Shown here piece after piece: positions 25,674 through 34,243 of a stretch of DNA of 64,000 bases (positions are counted from its first letter, which is position 1; each line of letters starts with the position of its first letter). The position numbers were made by a program, and so were the translations under genes. A model generated the notes under the pieces. That model saw only the letters and a list, made by a program, of their open reading frames with translations, was not told where the DNA came from and made no database searches. The DNA is from Motilibacter rhizosphaerae (GTDB lineage: Bacteria > Actinomycetota > Actinomycetes > Motilibacterales > Motilibacteraceae): NCBI RefSeq assembly GCF_004216915.1, contig NZ_SGXD01000001.1:620001-684000 (forward strand), read 5' to 3'.

Positions 25674-27683
25674 ATGCTCCACGCGTCCCGCCCGCTCGCG
25701 GCAGCGACCGCCGCGCTGCTGCTCAGCACGCTCGGCGCCGGTGTCGCCCGCGCGAGCGAGCACCCCGACGACGTCACTGCCGCCACCCGCGCCGCCCTCG
25801 ACCCGGCGCTGGTCGCCGGGCGCGGCGCCGACCTCGGGATGACCGAGCTGGAGGCGGAGGACGCCACCACCGACGGGACCGTCCTCGGCGCCGGGAAGAC
25901 CGACCAGCAGCGGCGGCACGCGTACACCCTGACCGCGGAGGCGAGCGGTCGCGACGCCGTGCAGCTCCACCGCGGTCAGGAGGTGGAGTTCGTGCTGCCG
26001 CGCAGGGCGAACGCCATCACGGTCCGCTACAGCATCCCCGACGCCCCGGCCGGCGGCGGCATCGACAGCCCGCTGCGCGTCACCGTGAACGGCGGTGACG
26101 AGCACGTGATGACGCTGACGTCGAGGTACTCCTGGGTCTACGGCATGTACCCGTTCTCCAACGACCCGCAGGTGGACCCGAACCCCGGTTGGTGGAAGCC
26201 CGAGCCCGATCCCGTGGTGAAGCCGTTCCGGCCGAACCACTTCTACGACGAGCAGCGACTGCTGCTCGGCGGGACCTACGGCAAGGGCGACCGCCTCCGG
26301 CTCACCGTGCCCCTCGACGCCGCGGCCGAGACGACGACCATCGACCTCGTCGACACCGAGCGCGTGGACGGCCCGGCGACCCAGGGGAGCCGGCACGTGC
26401 CCGTCACGCGCTTCGGCGCCGACCCGACCGGCGTACGCGACTCCTCCGCGGCCTTCGACGCGGCCATCGCGTACGTCCACGCCCACGGCGGCAAGGTCTG
26501 GATCCCGGCCGGTCGCTTCCTCGTCACGCGTCACATCGTCGTCGACGACGTGACGGTCGAGGGGGCGGGCAGCTGGTGGTCGATCGTGTACGGGCCGGTG
26601 ACGCCGCGCGCGACGCCGGCGGCGGACGGGTCCACCCACGACAGTCCGGGCTTCTACGGCCGGAGCGCGGCCGAGGGCGGCAGCCACCACGTGAGCCTGC
26701 GCGACTTCGCGATCGAAGGCGACGTCCGCGAGCGCATCGACGTCGACCAGGTCAACGCGATCGGCGGTGCCCTGGGTGGCGGCAGCCTGGTCGAGGGCAT
26801 GTACCTGCACCACACCAAGGTCGGCCTGTGGCTCGACGGCCCGTTCGACGGGCTGACCGTGCGCGACAACGTCATCACCGACCAGCTGGCGGACGGCATC
26901 AACCTGCACAGCGGGATCACGCACGTGCGGGTGACGGACAACCTCGTCCGCGGGACCGGTGACGACGCGATCGCCCTGTGGTCGGAGAACCTGCACGGCG
27001 CCAGCGGGAGGGCGGCCGACGAGGACGCGTACGACATCGTCGACCACAACACGGTGCAGTCCCCGGTCCTCGCCAACGGCATCGCGGTCTACGGCGGCCG
27101 CGACGACACCATCAGCGACAACCTCGTCGCCGACCCCGTACGCGAGGGCAGCGCGCTGCACGCCGGGACCCGCTTCGGCTCGACCGGCTTCGACGGCACG
27201 TTGACCTTCACCCGCAACACCACCGTGCGCGCCGGCACACACGACCTCAACTGGGACATCGGGCTCGGTGCCATCTGGATCTACGCCCTCGAGGGCTCGA
27301 TCTCGACGCCGATCGTCATCAGCGACAGCGACTTCCTCGACGTCACCGAGAACGCGTTCATGGTCGTCGCCGATTGGCCGGTCAAGGACCTCTACTCCAT
27401 CACCGGCGTCCAGGTGCGCCACGTCCGCATCGACGGCACGGGCACGAACGTCATCAGCGCCCGGGCCGCGGGCAGCGCGACCTTCGAGGACGTCGACGCG
27501 CGCGGCGTCGGCCAGCCCTTCGACGACGACTGCGGGACGTTCCACTTCACCGGGACGCCGGAGTTCAGCATCGTGCGGATCGGCGACAGCAACGACGGGG
27601 GCTGGTACGCCGCCGGCAGCTGGTGCGACGACCGGCCTCCCGTGGTCGAGCCGCCCGCGCCGTCGCCGTGGGCCCAGCCGTAG
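25674..27683 (+). CDS. Secreted GH87-like alpha-1,3-glucanase/mycodextranase candidate
   Basis: 669-aa secreted protein: signal peptide (about residues 1-28), a CBM6/35-like beta-sandwich beginning LEAEDATTDGTVLGAG (about residue 60), then a right-handed beta-helix (about 245-620) opening with VTRFGADPTGVRDSSAAFDA. The helix carries QLADGINLHSG (Asp407) and GTGDDAIALWSEN (Asp430-Asp431), a D...DD arrangement like the catalytic Asp trio described for GH87 enzymes, though spacing here is one residue shorter. As last gene of the LacI/GH13/ABC locus it probably cuts an extracellular alpha-glucan whose fragments are imported. Another beta-helix hydrolase or lyase is possible; no chitin- or pectin-specific motif is seen. 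Confidence 0.72.
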   Translation: MLHASRPLAAATAALLLSTLGAGVARASEHPDDVTAATRAALDPALVAGRGADLGMTELEAEDATTDGTVLGAGKTDQQRRHAYTLTAEASGRDAVQLHRGQEVEFVLPRRANAITVRYSIPDAPAGGGIDSPLRVTVNGGDEHVMTLTSRYSWVYGMYPFSNDPQVDPNPGWWKPEPDPVVKPFRPNHFYDEQRLLLGGTYGKGDRLRLTVPLDAAAETTTIDLVDTERVDGPATQGSRHVPVTRFGADPTGVRDSSAAFDAAIAYVHAHGGKVWIPAGRFLVTRHIVVDDVTVEGAGSWWSIVYGPVTPRATPAADGSTHDSPGFYGRSAAEGGSHHVSLRDFAIEGDVRERIDVDQVNAIGGALGGGSLVEGMYLHHTKVGLWLDGPFDGLTVRDNVITDQLADGINLHSGITHVRVTDNLVRGTGDDAIALWSENLHGASGRAADEDAYDIVDHNTVQSPVLANGIAVYGGRDDTISDNLVADPVREGSALHAGTRFGSTGFDGTLTFTRNTTVRAGTHDLNWDIGLGAIWIYALEGSISTPIVISDSDFLDVTENAFMVVADWPVKDLYSITGVQVRHVRIDGTGTNVISARAAGSATFEDVDARGVGQPFDDDCGTFHFTGTPEFSIVRIGDSNDGGWYAAGSWCDDRPPVVEPPAPSPWAQP

Positions 27684-27726
27684 CGGGACCGTAGGCAGTG
27701 GGCCGTCGGGGTGGCAGAGTGGCGCC

Positions 27727-28158
27727 ATGAGCCTCCCCGACGGCTTCGAGAGCTGGATCTCGGCGCACCACCAGGCGGTCCTCGCGACCTCGCGCAGCGA
27801 CGGCACGCCGCAGACCTCCAACATCTCCTTCGCGTGGTTCGACGGCGCAGCGCACGTCTCGGTCACCGCCGACCGCGCGAAGACCCGCAACCTGCAGCGC
27901 TTCCCGCGCGCGGTGCTGCACGTCCTGGGCGACACCTTCTGGCAGTACGCCGCGGTGACCTCTGCCGCCTCGACCTCGCCGGTGTCCGAGCAGCCGGGCG
28001 ACGAGGCCGGCCGCGCGCTGCTGCGCGTCTACGAGACGATCCGCGGCGAGGCGCACCCGGACCCCGACGAGTTCTTCGCCGCGATGGTCACCGACCGGCG
28101 GCTGGTGGTCTCGCTGGTGGCCGAGTCCGTGACGGGCAGCGGCCTGCCCTGGCAGTGA
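27727..28158 (+). CDS. PPOX-class (F420-dependent oxidoreductase-like) protein
   Basis: 143-aa split-barrel flavin/F420-binding protein of the pyridoxamine-phosphate-oxidase superfamily. Motifs are AVLATSRSDGTPQTSNISFAW (first barrel strands), TADRAKTRNLQRFPRAVLHV (phosphate-binding loop) and LLRVYETIRGEAHPDPDEFF in the C-terminal helix. This size and pattern match actinobacterial F420-binding PPOX proteins; the exact substrate is unknown. A CAGAGT hexamer six bases before the ATG fits a leaderless transcript. Its stop is followed within ten bases by the TGATCA element cluster B. Confidence 0.82.
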   Translation: MSLPDGFESWISAHHQAVLATSRSDGTPQTSNISFAWFDGAAHVSVTADRAKTRNLQRFPRAVLHVLGDTFWQYAAVTSAASTSPVSEQPGDEAGRALLRVYETIRGEAHPDPDEFFAAMVTDRRLVVSLVAESVTGSGLPWQ

Positions 28159-28167
28159 TCCCCACCT

Positions 28168-28484
28168 CCCCGTGATCATGCAGATCCTGGGGCACCCATC
28201 TCCCCGTGATCATGCACGTCTTGGGGCACCCATCTCCCCGTGATCATGCAGATCCTGGGAGCGCGGGCCGCCGCCCGTCAGACCTGAGCGTGCCGTCGGC
28301 TGCCACCACGCCCGACACGATGTGCATGATCACGGCGAGGTCGGGACCACAAGACGTGCATGATCACGCAGGTGGCGCGACATGGAGCGGGCCCAGGATC
28401 TGCATGATCACGGGGGAGAGGTCGCCCCAAGAAGTGCATGACCACGGGGAAGACGTGGCCCCAGGACGTGCATGATCACGGGGG
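28168..28484. repeat. TGATCA element cluster B (3 forward + 5 reverse copies)
   Basis: The whole 326-base gap between two convergent genes is filled by this element. Forward copies at 28168-28192, 28202-28226 and 28236-28259 form a 34-bp tandem array (the spacer GGCACCCATCT recurs). Reverse copies lie at 28318-28335, 28347-28368, 28392-28416, 28425-28449 (GACCAC variant) and 28459-28484. The last abuts the bpa stop codon. Between the two sets, 28260-28317 holds nothing recognisable. Forward and reverse sets could pair into long stems in either transcript. No coding capacity. Confidence 0.9.
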
Positions 28485-29003
28485 CTAGAGGTACTGCCCC
28501 GTCTGCCCGCCGTCGGGAGCGCCCGGCCGCAGCCCCTGCGGCAGCGCCCGCCGCGACTGGGCCTCGACGGCGGCCCGCGCCTCCATCTGCTGCACGAACA
28601 TCGCGGTCTGGATGCCGTGGAACAGCCCCTCGAGCCAGCCGACGAGCTGCGCCTGCGCGACCCGGAGCTCGCCCTCGCTGGGGACCTCGTCGTCGGTGAA
28701 GGGCAGCGACAGCCGCTCGAGCTCCTCGACCAGCTCGGGGGCGAGGCCCTGCTCGAGCTCCTTGAGCGAGGTGCGGTGGATCTCGCGGAGCCGGACCCGG
28801 CTCGCCTCGTCGAGCGGCGCCGAGCGCACCTCGTCGAGCAGCTGCTTCACCATGCTGCCGATGCGCATGACCTTGGCCGGCTGCTCGACCAGCTCGGTCA
28901 CCGGGCGGTCGCCCGGCTCCTCCTCGCCGGCGGTCGGCTCGACCTGCGACCCGTCCTGCGACACGACGATGAGGCGGGTCTCGGGGCTGCTCGGCTCGCT
29001 CAT
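28485..29003 (-). CDS. bpa: Bacterial proteasome activator Bpa (PafE)
   Basis: About 172-aa ring-forming, ATP-independent activator that docks on the 20S proteasome and opens its gate. The core helical segment VEQPAKVMRIGSMVKQLLDE, RVRLREIHRTSLKELEQGLA, VPSEGELRVAQAQLVGWLEG and LFHGIQTAMFVQQM is nearly invariant in the family. The C-terminus ends GQYL, the docking tail that inserts into the proteasome alpha ring. N-terminal ~35 residues are acidic and variable. ATG 29003 has GGGAG close by; ATG 29012 is an alternative. Its presence implies a proteasome in the genome, although prcBA is not in the window. Confidence 0.95.
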   Translation of the reverse strand: MSEPSSPETRLIVVSQDGSQVEPTAGEEEPGDRPVTELVEQPAKVMRIGSMVKQLLDEVRSAPLDEASRVRLREIHRTSLKELEQGLAPELVEELERLSLPFTDDEVPSEGELRVAQAQLVGWLEGLFHGIQTAMFVQQMEARAAVEAQSRRALPQGLRPGAPDGGQTGQYL

Positions 29004-29081
29004 GGCTCCCATCCTGCCCCGCCCCGCCCTCGCGACGCTCGGCGGGTGTCGTGCCCCTTCTGCCCGCCTCTACGACGAGCA

Positions 29082-30350
29082 CTAGACAGCCGTAGCCACT
29101 CCGAGAGGAGCCGGCCGAGGACGCCGCGGCAGGCGGAGGAGGACGAGCGCGACCAGCCCGAGCAGCGCCAGTCCCAGGCCCGTCCGCAGCAGCCAGACCG
29201 GCGCGACGAGCGCCGGCTGCCCGGCGAGGTGCACGACCACCGAGGACGCCACCGCCTGCTGTGCCACGTCCATCGCCAGCGTGTCCGCCGGCGGCCGGAG
29301 CAGCGTGGTCGGCGCCGCCGCGCCCGCGCGCACGGCGAGCAGGTCGACGCGCCGCACGGCCTCGAAGCGCGTGCGGTCGCCCACCGCCGACGAGACCCGC
29401 GGGTCCGTGCCGTACGCCGCGTCCGGCCGGAACGCGAGCACCGCCGCGCTCCCGTCCGGCCGCCAGCCGACCGCCCGCACGGCGACCGCGTCGTGGACGG
29501 CGGGCAGGGCTGTGGGGCGCGCGACCCCCGTGCGCGCGTCCACCAGCCGCAGCCCCCACGCCCGCGGAGCGCTGGCCGAGTCCGGGACCGCGACCACCAG
29601 CGCGCTCCCGTCCGGCGTGAACGCCGCCTTCCCGGTCAGCAGCGCGCCGGGCGCCAGCGCCGCCCGTCCCACCACCGACCCGTCGGCGACGCTCAGCACG
29701 GTGAGCGAGTCCCCGCCCTGGTACGCGACCCAGGACCCGTCCGCGCTCACGGCCACCGCTCCCGGCACGTACGTCCCGCGGGCCTCCGCGATCCGCCGGT
29801 AGCGGCCGGAGGAGGTGTCGAGCAGCCCGATCCCCGCCCATGACGTGCGGTGCAGCTCGGCCACGACGAACCGCCGCGAGTCCGGCGTCCAGGCGACGAC
29901 GCGCGCGGACCCGACCCCGACCGGGAGCGTGCGCGCGCGGCCGGTACGCACGTCCGTGAGCTGCACGCTCGCGCTGGTCCAGGCCCCGGTGCCGTACGCC
30001 GTGGTCCCCCCGTCGGGCGACAGCAGCATGTCCTCGCCGGGGTGGAACTCGTCGGCGCCGATCCGCGAGGTCATGCGGTAGCCACCTGGCCCGACCATGA
30101 CCGCGGCGTTGGTGTCGCCGAAGCCCGCTTCCGGCTCGCGCGAGCCCGTCGCGACCAGGGCGACCGGCCCGCCCGGCGACGCGGTCCCTGACGGCGTCCC
30201 CCAGGCCGGCTGCGAGAGCCGGTCGGGCAGCCCGAGCGCGCCGCCAGGACCGTCGAGCGCCGCGCGGGAGTGCAGCCCGACCAGGCAGGCGACCAGCAGC
30301 GCGACGAGGGCCGCTGGCACGAGCAGCGTGCGGCGGGTGGTCCGGGTCAT
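29082..30350 (-). CDS. TolB-like beta-propeller protein with N- and C-terminal membrane segments
   Basis: 422 aa. An N-terminal hydrophobic segment (about residues 10-27, LLVPAALVALLVACLVGL, containing a possible lipobox LVAC) and a C-terminal helix (about 385-405, LLRTGLGLALLGLVALVLL) bracket a WD40/TolB-like propeller. Blade motifs recur: LLSPDGGTTAYGTG, AWTPDSRRFVVAEL, AVSADGSWVAYQGGD, AFTPDGSALVVAVPD, GWRPDGSAAVLAFR. Each has the xSPDGxxxAY pattern. It is probably a surface sensor or scaffold; function unknown. Lies between bpa and the quinone oxidoreductase, all read leftward; AGGAGG precedes the ATG. Confidence 0.75.
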   Translation of the reverse strand: MTRTTRRTLLVPAALVALLVACLVGLHSRAALDGPGGALGLPDRLSQPAWGTPSGTASPGGPVALVATGSREPEAGFGDTNAAVMVGPGGYRMTSRIGADEFHPGEDMLLSPDGGTTAYGTGAWTSASVQLTDVRTGRARTLPVGVGSARVVAWTPDSRRFVVAELHRTSWAGIGLLDTSSGRYRRIAEARGTYVPGAVAVSADGSWVAYQGGDSLTVLSVADGSVVGRAALAPGALLTGKAAFTPDGSALVVAVPDSASAPRAWGLRLVDARTGVARPTALPAVHDAVAVRAVGWRPDGSAAVLAFRPDAAYGTDPRVSSAVGDRTRFEAVRRVDLLAVRAGAAAPTTLLRPPADTLAMDVAQQAVASSVVVHLAGQPALVAPVWLLRTGLGLALLGLVALVLLRLPRRPRPAPLGVATAV

Positions 30351-30401
30351 GCGTCCTCCTGAGGGCTTGATCGACAGGAGACAGCGGGAGCCCCGGAGGG
30401 T

Positions 30402-31370
30402 TCAGCGGGTCAGCAGCACCTTGCCCGTGACGCCGCCGCTCTCCAGCCGGCGGTGCGCCTCGGCCGCCTCGGCGAAGGGGAACTCCGAGTCCACGACGAT
30501 GCGCAGCCGGCCCGCCTCGACCAGCGGCCAGACGTGCTCGCGGACCTGCGCGACGATGGCGGCCTTCTCCTCCTCTGGCCGGGAGCGCAGCGCCGTGGCG
30601 TGCACGCTCGCCCGCTTCGTCATGAGCTGGCCGAGGTCGAGCTCGCCCTTGCGGCCGCCCTGCATGCCGATGACGACGAGGCGGCCCTCCACCGCCAGCG
30701 CGGCGACGTTGTCGGGCAGCAGCGAGGCGCCCATGACGTCGAGGACGACGTCCGCCCCGCCGTACGACTCGCGCAGCTCCGTGACCCAGTCGCCGCGGTA
30801 GTCGAGCGCGCCGGCAGCGCCGAGGTCGCGGCAGTGCTGCCGCTTCTCCTCGGTCCCGGCAGTCGCGACGACCGTCGCGCCCAGCGCGACGGCCACCTGG
30901 ATCGCCCCGGTCCCGATGCCGCCCGCGCCGCCGTGCACGAGCAGCGTCTCCCCAGCGCGCAGCCCGGCCACCATGACGAGGTTGGACCACACGGTGCAGG
31001 CGACCTCGGGTAGCGCGGCCGCGTGGTCGAGCGGGACGCCCTGCGGGAGGGGCAGCAGCTGTCCGGCCGGCACGGCGACCTGCTCGGCGTACCCGCCTCC
31101 CGCGAGCAGCGCGCACACCTCGTCGCCGACCTGCCAGCCCGTCACGCCCTCGCCGAGCGCGAGCACCGTCCCGCTGCACTCCAGGCCGAGGTACGCCGGC
31201 GCCCCCGGCGGCGGCGGGTAGTGCCCCTGGCGCTGGAGCAGGTCGGCGCGGTTGAGGCCAGCGGCGACCACGTCGACGAGCACGTCGCCCGGTCCGGGGA
31301 CCGGGTCCGGGACCTCCGCCCAGTGCAGCGACTCCGGACCACCGGGGGACTCGACGACGACGGCGTGCAC
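30402..31370 (-). CDS. NAD(P)H-dependent quinone oxidoreductase (zinc-free MDR family)
   Basis: 322-aa member of the QOR/PIG3-like branch of medium-chain dehydrogenases. N-terminal GroES-like domain with GLNRADLLQRQGHYPPPPGA (substrate loop of PIG3-type enzymes), YLGLECSGTV, then the Rossmann domain LVHGGAGGIGTGAIQVAVAL (NADPH loop) and VVLDVMGASLLPDN. No catalytic or structural zinc Cys set. It should reduce quinones or enals with NADPH in the cytosol. TACGGT lies seven bases before the GTG start. The gene upstream of bpa in this order recalls the oxidoreductase near bpa in mycobacteria. Confidence 0.88.
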   Translation of the reverse strand: MHAVVVESPGGPESLHWAEVPDPVPGPGDVLVDVVAAGLNRADLLQRQGHYPPPPGAPAYLGLECSGTVLALGEGVTGWQVGDEVCALLAGGGYAEQVAVPAGQLLPLPQGVPLDHAAALPEVACTVWSNLVMVAGLRAGETLLVHGGAGGIGTGAIQVAVALGATVVATAGTEEKRQHCRDLGAAGALDYRGDWVTELRESYGGADVVLDVMGASLLPDNVAALAVEGRLVVIGMQGGRKGELDLGQLMTKRASVHATALRSRPEEEKAAIVAQVREHVWPLVEAGRLRIVVDSEFPFAEAAEAHRRLESGGVTGKVLLTR

Positions 31371-31433
31371 GTACGCGACCGTATCCGCCGGCGCCGCGGC
31401 TCACGCCCCGCGCCCCTCCCGGATGCGGACCAC

Positions 31434-31472
31434 TTTGCGTCGACGAAACATCCGTGACCCCGACGGGCAAAC
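31434..31472 (+). promoter_or_regulatory. GlnR-like box upstream of nirB
   Basis: Pentamers at 11-bp steps: TTTGC (31434), GAAAC (31445), GACCC (31456) and GCAAA(C) (31467). The same array with identical spacing occurs before nirD at 34154. This resembles the published GlnR pattern gTnAC-n6-GaAAC-n6-gTnAC-n6-GaAAC. Located about 70 bases before the nirB ATG. Binding is inferred; the first and fourth pentamers are weak matches. Confidence 0.5.
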
Positions 31473-31542
31473 CGCCCGCCACAGATTGAGACGCGTCGCA
31501 AGGCCCCCGCAGTCGCCCCAGAGCAGTCGCTAGGAGCAGCAC

Positions 31543-34077
31543 ATGACGCACCCCCGCCAGCTCGTCGTCGTCGGCAACGGCATGGTCGGCCAGCGGTTCG
31601 TCGAGTCGCTGCGCGCCCGGGACACCGCGGGCGAGTGGAAGGTGACGGTGCTCTGCGAGGAGCCGCGCCCGGCGTACGACCGGGTCGGCCTCTCGGCGTG
31701 GTTCTCCGGCAGCAGCGAGGAGGAGCTCTCGCTGGTGCCGCTGGGGTTCTACGACGACGAGCCGCTGCTCGACCTGCGCCTCGGCGAGACCGCGACCGCC
31801 GTGGACCGGGAGGGCCGGACCGTCACCACCAGCCGTGGCGAGGTCCTGCCCTACGACGCGCTGGTCCTCGCGACGGGCTCGTACGCGTTCGTCCCGCCCA
31901 TCGAGGGCAAGGACCTGCCCGGCACCTTCGTCTACCGGACCATCGAGGACCTCGAGCGGATCAAGGCCCACGCTGCCGGCCGCCGCGTGGGGGCCGTCGT
32001 CGGCGGCGGCCTGCTCGGCCTGGAGGCGGCGAACGCCCTGCTGGGGCTCGGCCTCGAGACGCACGTGGTCGAGTTCGCCCCGCGGCTCATGGCCGTGCAG
32101 ATCGACGAGGGCGGCGGCACCATGCTACGGCGCAAGGTCGAGTCGCTCGGCATCTCCGTGCACACGTCGACCGCGACGAAGGCCCTGCACGCAGGGGAGG
32201 ACGGCGCCGTCGCCCGCATGGAGTTCGCCGACGGCGGCGACATCGAGGCCGAGGTCGTCATCTTCGCGGCCGGCGTCCGCGCCCGGGACGAGCTGGGTCG
32301 CAGCTCCGGGCTGCCCGTCGGCCAGCGCGGCGGCATCGTGGTCGACGCCTCCTGCCGCACCGAGGACCCCGCGGTGTACGCGATCGGCGAGTGCGCCTGC
32401 ATCGAGGGCGCCGTCTACGGCCTCGTCGCGCCGGGCTACACCATGGCCGAGATCGTGGCCGAGAACCTCACCGGTGGGTCGGCGAGCTTCCCCGGCGCCG
32501 ACCTCTCCACCAAGCTCAAGCTGCTCGGCGTCGACGTGGCGAGCTTCGGGGACGCGCACGGCGCGACCGCGGACGCGCTCGAGGTCGTCTACGCCGACCC
32601 GGTGGCCGGCGTCTACAAGAAGCTCGTGCTCACCGACGACGCGCAGACGCTGCTCGGCGGCGTGCTCGTCGGCGATGCCAGCGCGTACCCCGTCCTGCGG
32701 GGGTCCGTCGGACGCGCGCTGCCGGGGTCGCCCGAGGCGCTCCTCGTCGGCACCGGCGGTGGCGAGATCGCCGGCCCCAGCGGTGACATGCAGGTCTGCT
32801 CCTGCGCCAATGTCACCGCCGACGAGATCGCCTGCGCGATCCACGAGGGTGCCGAGGACGTCCCCGCGCTCAAGGCCTGCACGCGCGCCGGCACGGGCTG
32901 CGGCAGCTGCGTACCCCTGCTGAAGAAGATGCTCGCCACCGCCGGCGTGCAGCAGAGCCGCGGGCTCTGCGAGCACTTCGCCGACCTCTCGCGCGCCGAC
33001 CTCTTCGACATCGTGCGGGTCAAGCGGATCTCGACGTTCAGCCAGCTCATCGCCGAGCACGGCACCGGGCGCGGGTGCGACATCTGCAAGCCCGTCGTCG
33101 CGAGCATCCTCGCGAGCCTCGGCAACGGCCACATCCTCAAGGGCGAGCAGGCCGCGCTGCAGGACACCAACGACAAGTTCCTCGCCAACATGCAGAAGGA
33201 CGGCACCTACTCCGTCGTCCCGCGCATCCCCGGCGGGGAGATCACCCCCGAGAAGCTCATCGTCATCGGGCAGGTGGCGCAGGAGTTCGGGCTCTACACG
33301 AAGATCACCGGCGGCCAGCGGATCGACCTGTTCGGCGCGCGCGTCGAGCAGCTGCCGCTGATCTGGCGCAAGCTCGTCGACGCGGGCTTCGAGAGCGGCC
33401 ACGCGTACGGCAAGGCCTTGCGCACGGTGAAGTCCTGCGTCGGCTCGACCTGGTGCAGGTACGGCGTGCAGGACTCCGTCGGCCTGGCCGTCGACCTGGA
33501 GCTGCGCTACCGGGGGCTGCGCGCGCCGCACAAGATCAAGGCGGGGGTCTCGGGCTGCGCCCGCGAGTGCGCCGAGGCGCGCGGCAAGGACGTCGGCGTC
33601 ATCGCGACCGAGAAGGGCTGGAACCTCTACGTCGCCGGCAACGGCGGCTTCACCCCGCGCCACGCCGACCTGCTGGCCCAGGACCTCTCGACCGAGGAGC
33701 TGGTCCGCACCATCGACCGCTTCCTCATGTACTACGTCCGCACGGCCGACCGCCTCCAGCGCACCGCGGCCTGGGTCGAGTCGCTCGAGGGCGGGCTCGA
33801 CCACCTGCGCGCGGTCGTCGTCGAGGACTCGCTCGGCATCTGCGCCGAGCTGGACGCGGCGATGGAGGCGCACGTCGCGGGCTACTCCGACGAGTGGCGC
33901 GACGCGATCGAGGACCCGGAGACGCTGAAGCGCTTCCGCTCCTTCGTCAACGCCCCTGACGCCCCCGACAGCGACGTCGTCTTCGTGACGGAGCGGGACC
34001 AGCACCGGCCCGCGACCGCCGAGGAGCGCGCGACGCTCGTGGCCGGCGCGCGGATCCCCCTGCGGTCGGAGGTCTGA
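31543..34077 (+). CDS. nirB: Assimilatory nitrite reductase large subunit NirB
   Basis: 844-aa NADH-dependent nitrite reductase subunit reducing nitrite to ammonium in the cytoplasm. Order: FAD/NAD(P)H pyridine-nucleotide reductase domain (about residues 1-300; VVGNGMVGQRF and AVVGGGLLGLEAANALLGL dinucleotide loops, ATG motif LVLATGSYAFVPP), a BFD-like [2Fe-2S] domain with Cys419, Cys421, Cys453 and Cys456, a ferredoxin-like half-domain, and the siroheme/[4Fe-4S] site with Cys632, Cys638, Cys672 and Cys676. Length and domain order are normal. Good Shine-Dalgarno (AGGAG) before the ATG. It starts a nir-hemD-cbiX series that couples the enzyme with siroheme supply. Confidence 0.96.
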   Translation: MTHPRQLVVVGNGMVGQRFVESLRARDTAGEWKVTVLCEEPRPAYDRVGLSAWFSGSSEEELSLVPLGFYDDEPLLDLRLGETATAVDREGRTVTTSRGEVLPYDALVLATGSYAFVPPIEGKDLPGTFVYRTIEDLERIKAHAAGRRVGAVVGGGLLGLEAANALLGLGLETHVVEFAPRLMAVQIDEGGGTMLRRKVESLGISVHTSTATKALHAGEDGAVARMEFADGGDIEAEVVIFAAGVRARDELGRSSGLPVGQRGGIVVDASCRTEDPAVYAIGECACIEGAVYGLVAPGYTMAEIVAENLTGGSASFPGADLSTKLKLLGVDVASFGDAHGATADALEVVYADPVAGVYKKLVLTDDAQTLLGGVLVGDASAYPVLRGSVGRALPGSPEALLVGTGGGEIAGPSGDMQVCSCANVTADEIACAIHEGAEDVPALKACTRAGTGCGSCVPLLKKMLATAGVQQSRGLCEHFADLSRADLFDIVRVKRISTFSQLIAEHGTGRGCDICKPVVASILASLGNGHILKGEQAALQDTNDKFLANMQKDGTYSVVPRIPGGEITPEKLIVIGQVAQEFGLYTKITGGQRIDLFGARVEQLPLIWRKLVDAGFESGHAYGKALRTVKSCVGSTWCRYGVQDSVGLAVDLELRYRGLRAPHKIKAGVSGCARECAEARGKDVGVIATEKGWNLYVAGNGGFTPRHADLLAQDLSTEELVRTIDRFLMYYVRTADRLQRTAAWVESLEGGLDHLRAVVVEDSLGICAELDAAMEAHVAGYSDEWRDAIEDPETLKRFRSFVNAPDAPDSDVVFVTERDQHRPATAEERATLVAGARIPLRSEV

Positions 34078-34116
34078 GCGCACCGAGGTCCGGGCGCACC
34101 GAGGTCTGGGCGCACC
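34069..34116. repeat. Three tandem 16-bp repeats across the nirB stop
   Basis: GAGGTCTGAGCGCACC, GAGGTCCGGGCGCACC and GAGGTCTGGGCGCACC at 34069-34084, 34085-34100 and 34101-34116. The first contains the nirB TGA. Only one or two bases differ between units. Probably a local slippage duplication; no stem is formed. Confidence 0.8.
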
Positions 34117-34153
34117 GATCTCACCCGCGCCGCAGCGCCCGCTTGCGGGCCTC

Positions 34154-34192
34154 GTGACCCACGGGAAACACCGCAGACACCGTCGGGCAAAC
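34154..34192 (+). promoter_or_regulatory. GlnR-like box upstream of nirD
   Basis: Pentamers at 11-bp steps: GTGAC (34154), GAAAC (34165), GACAC (34176) and GCAAA(C) (34187). The first two match the GlnR half-site gTnAC-n6-GaAAC exactly. The segment from GAAAC to GCAAACC is closely similar to the one before nirB. It suggests nirD has its own nitrogen-controlled promoter in the 166-base gap. Confidence 0.6.
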
Positions 34193-34243
34193 CCCTCCCG
34201 GCAGGGTGGGACCAGTCCGGCAGAGCACCGAGGAGGAACCGTC

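Noticed and set aside
28168-28484. Short repeats at regular 34-bp spacing resembling a CRISPR array
   Set aside because: The sequences between repeats are also identical (GGCACCCATCT), copies occur in both orientations, and no cas genes are nearby.
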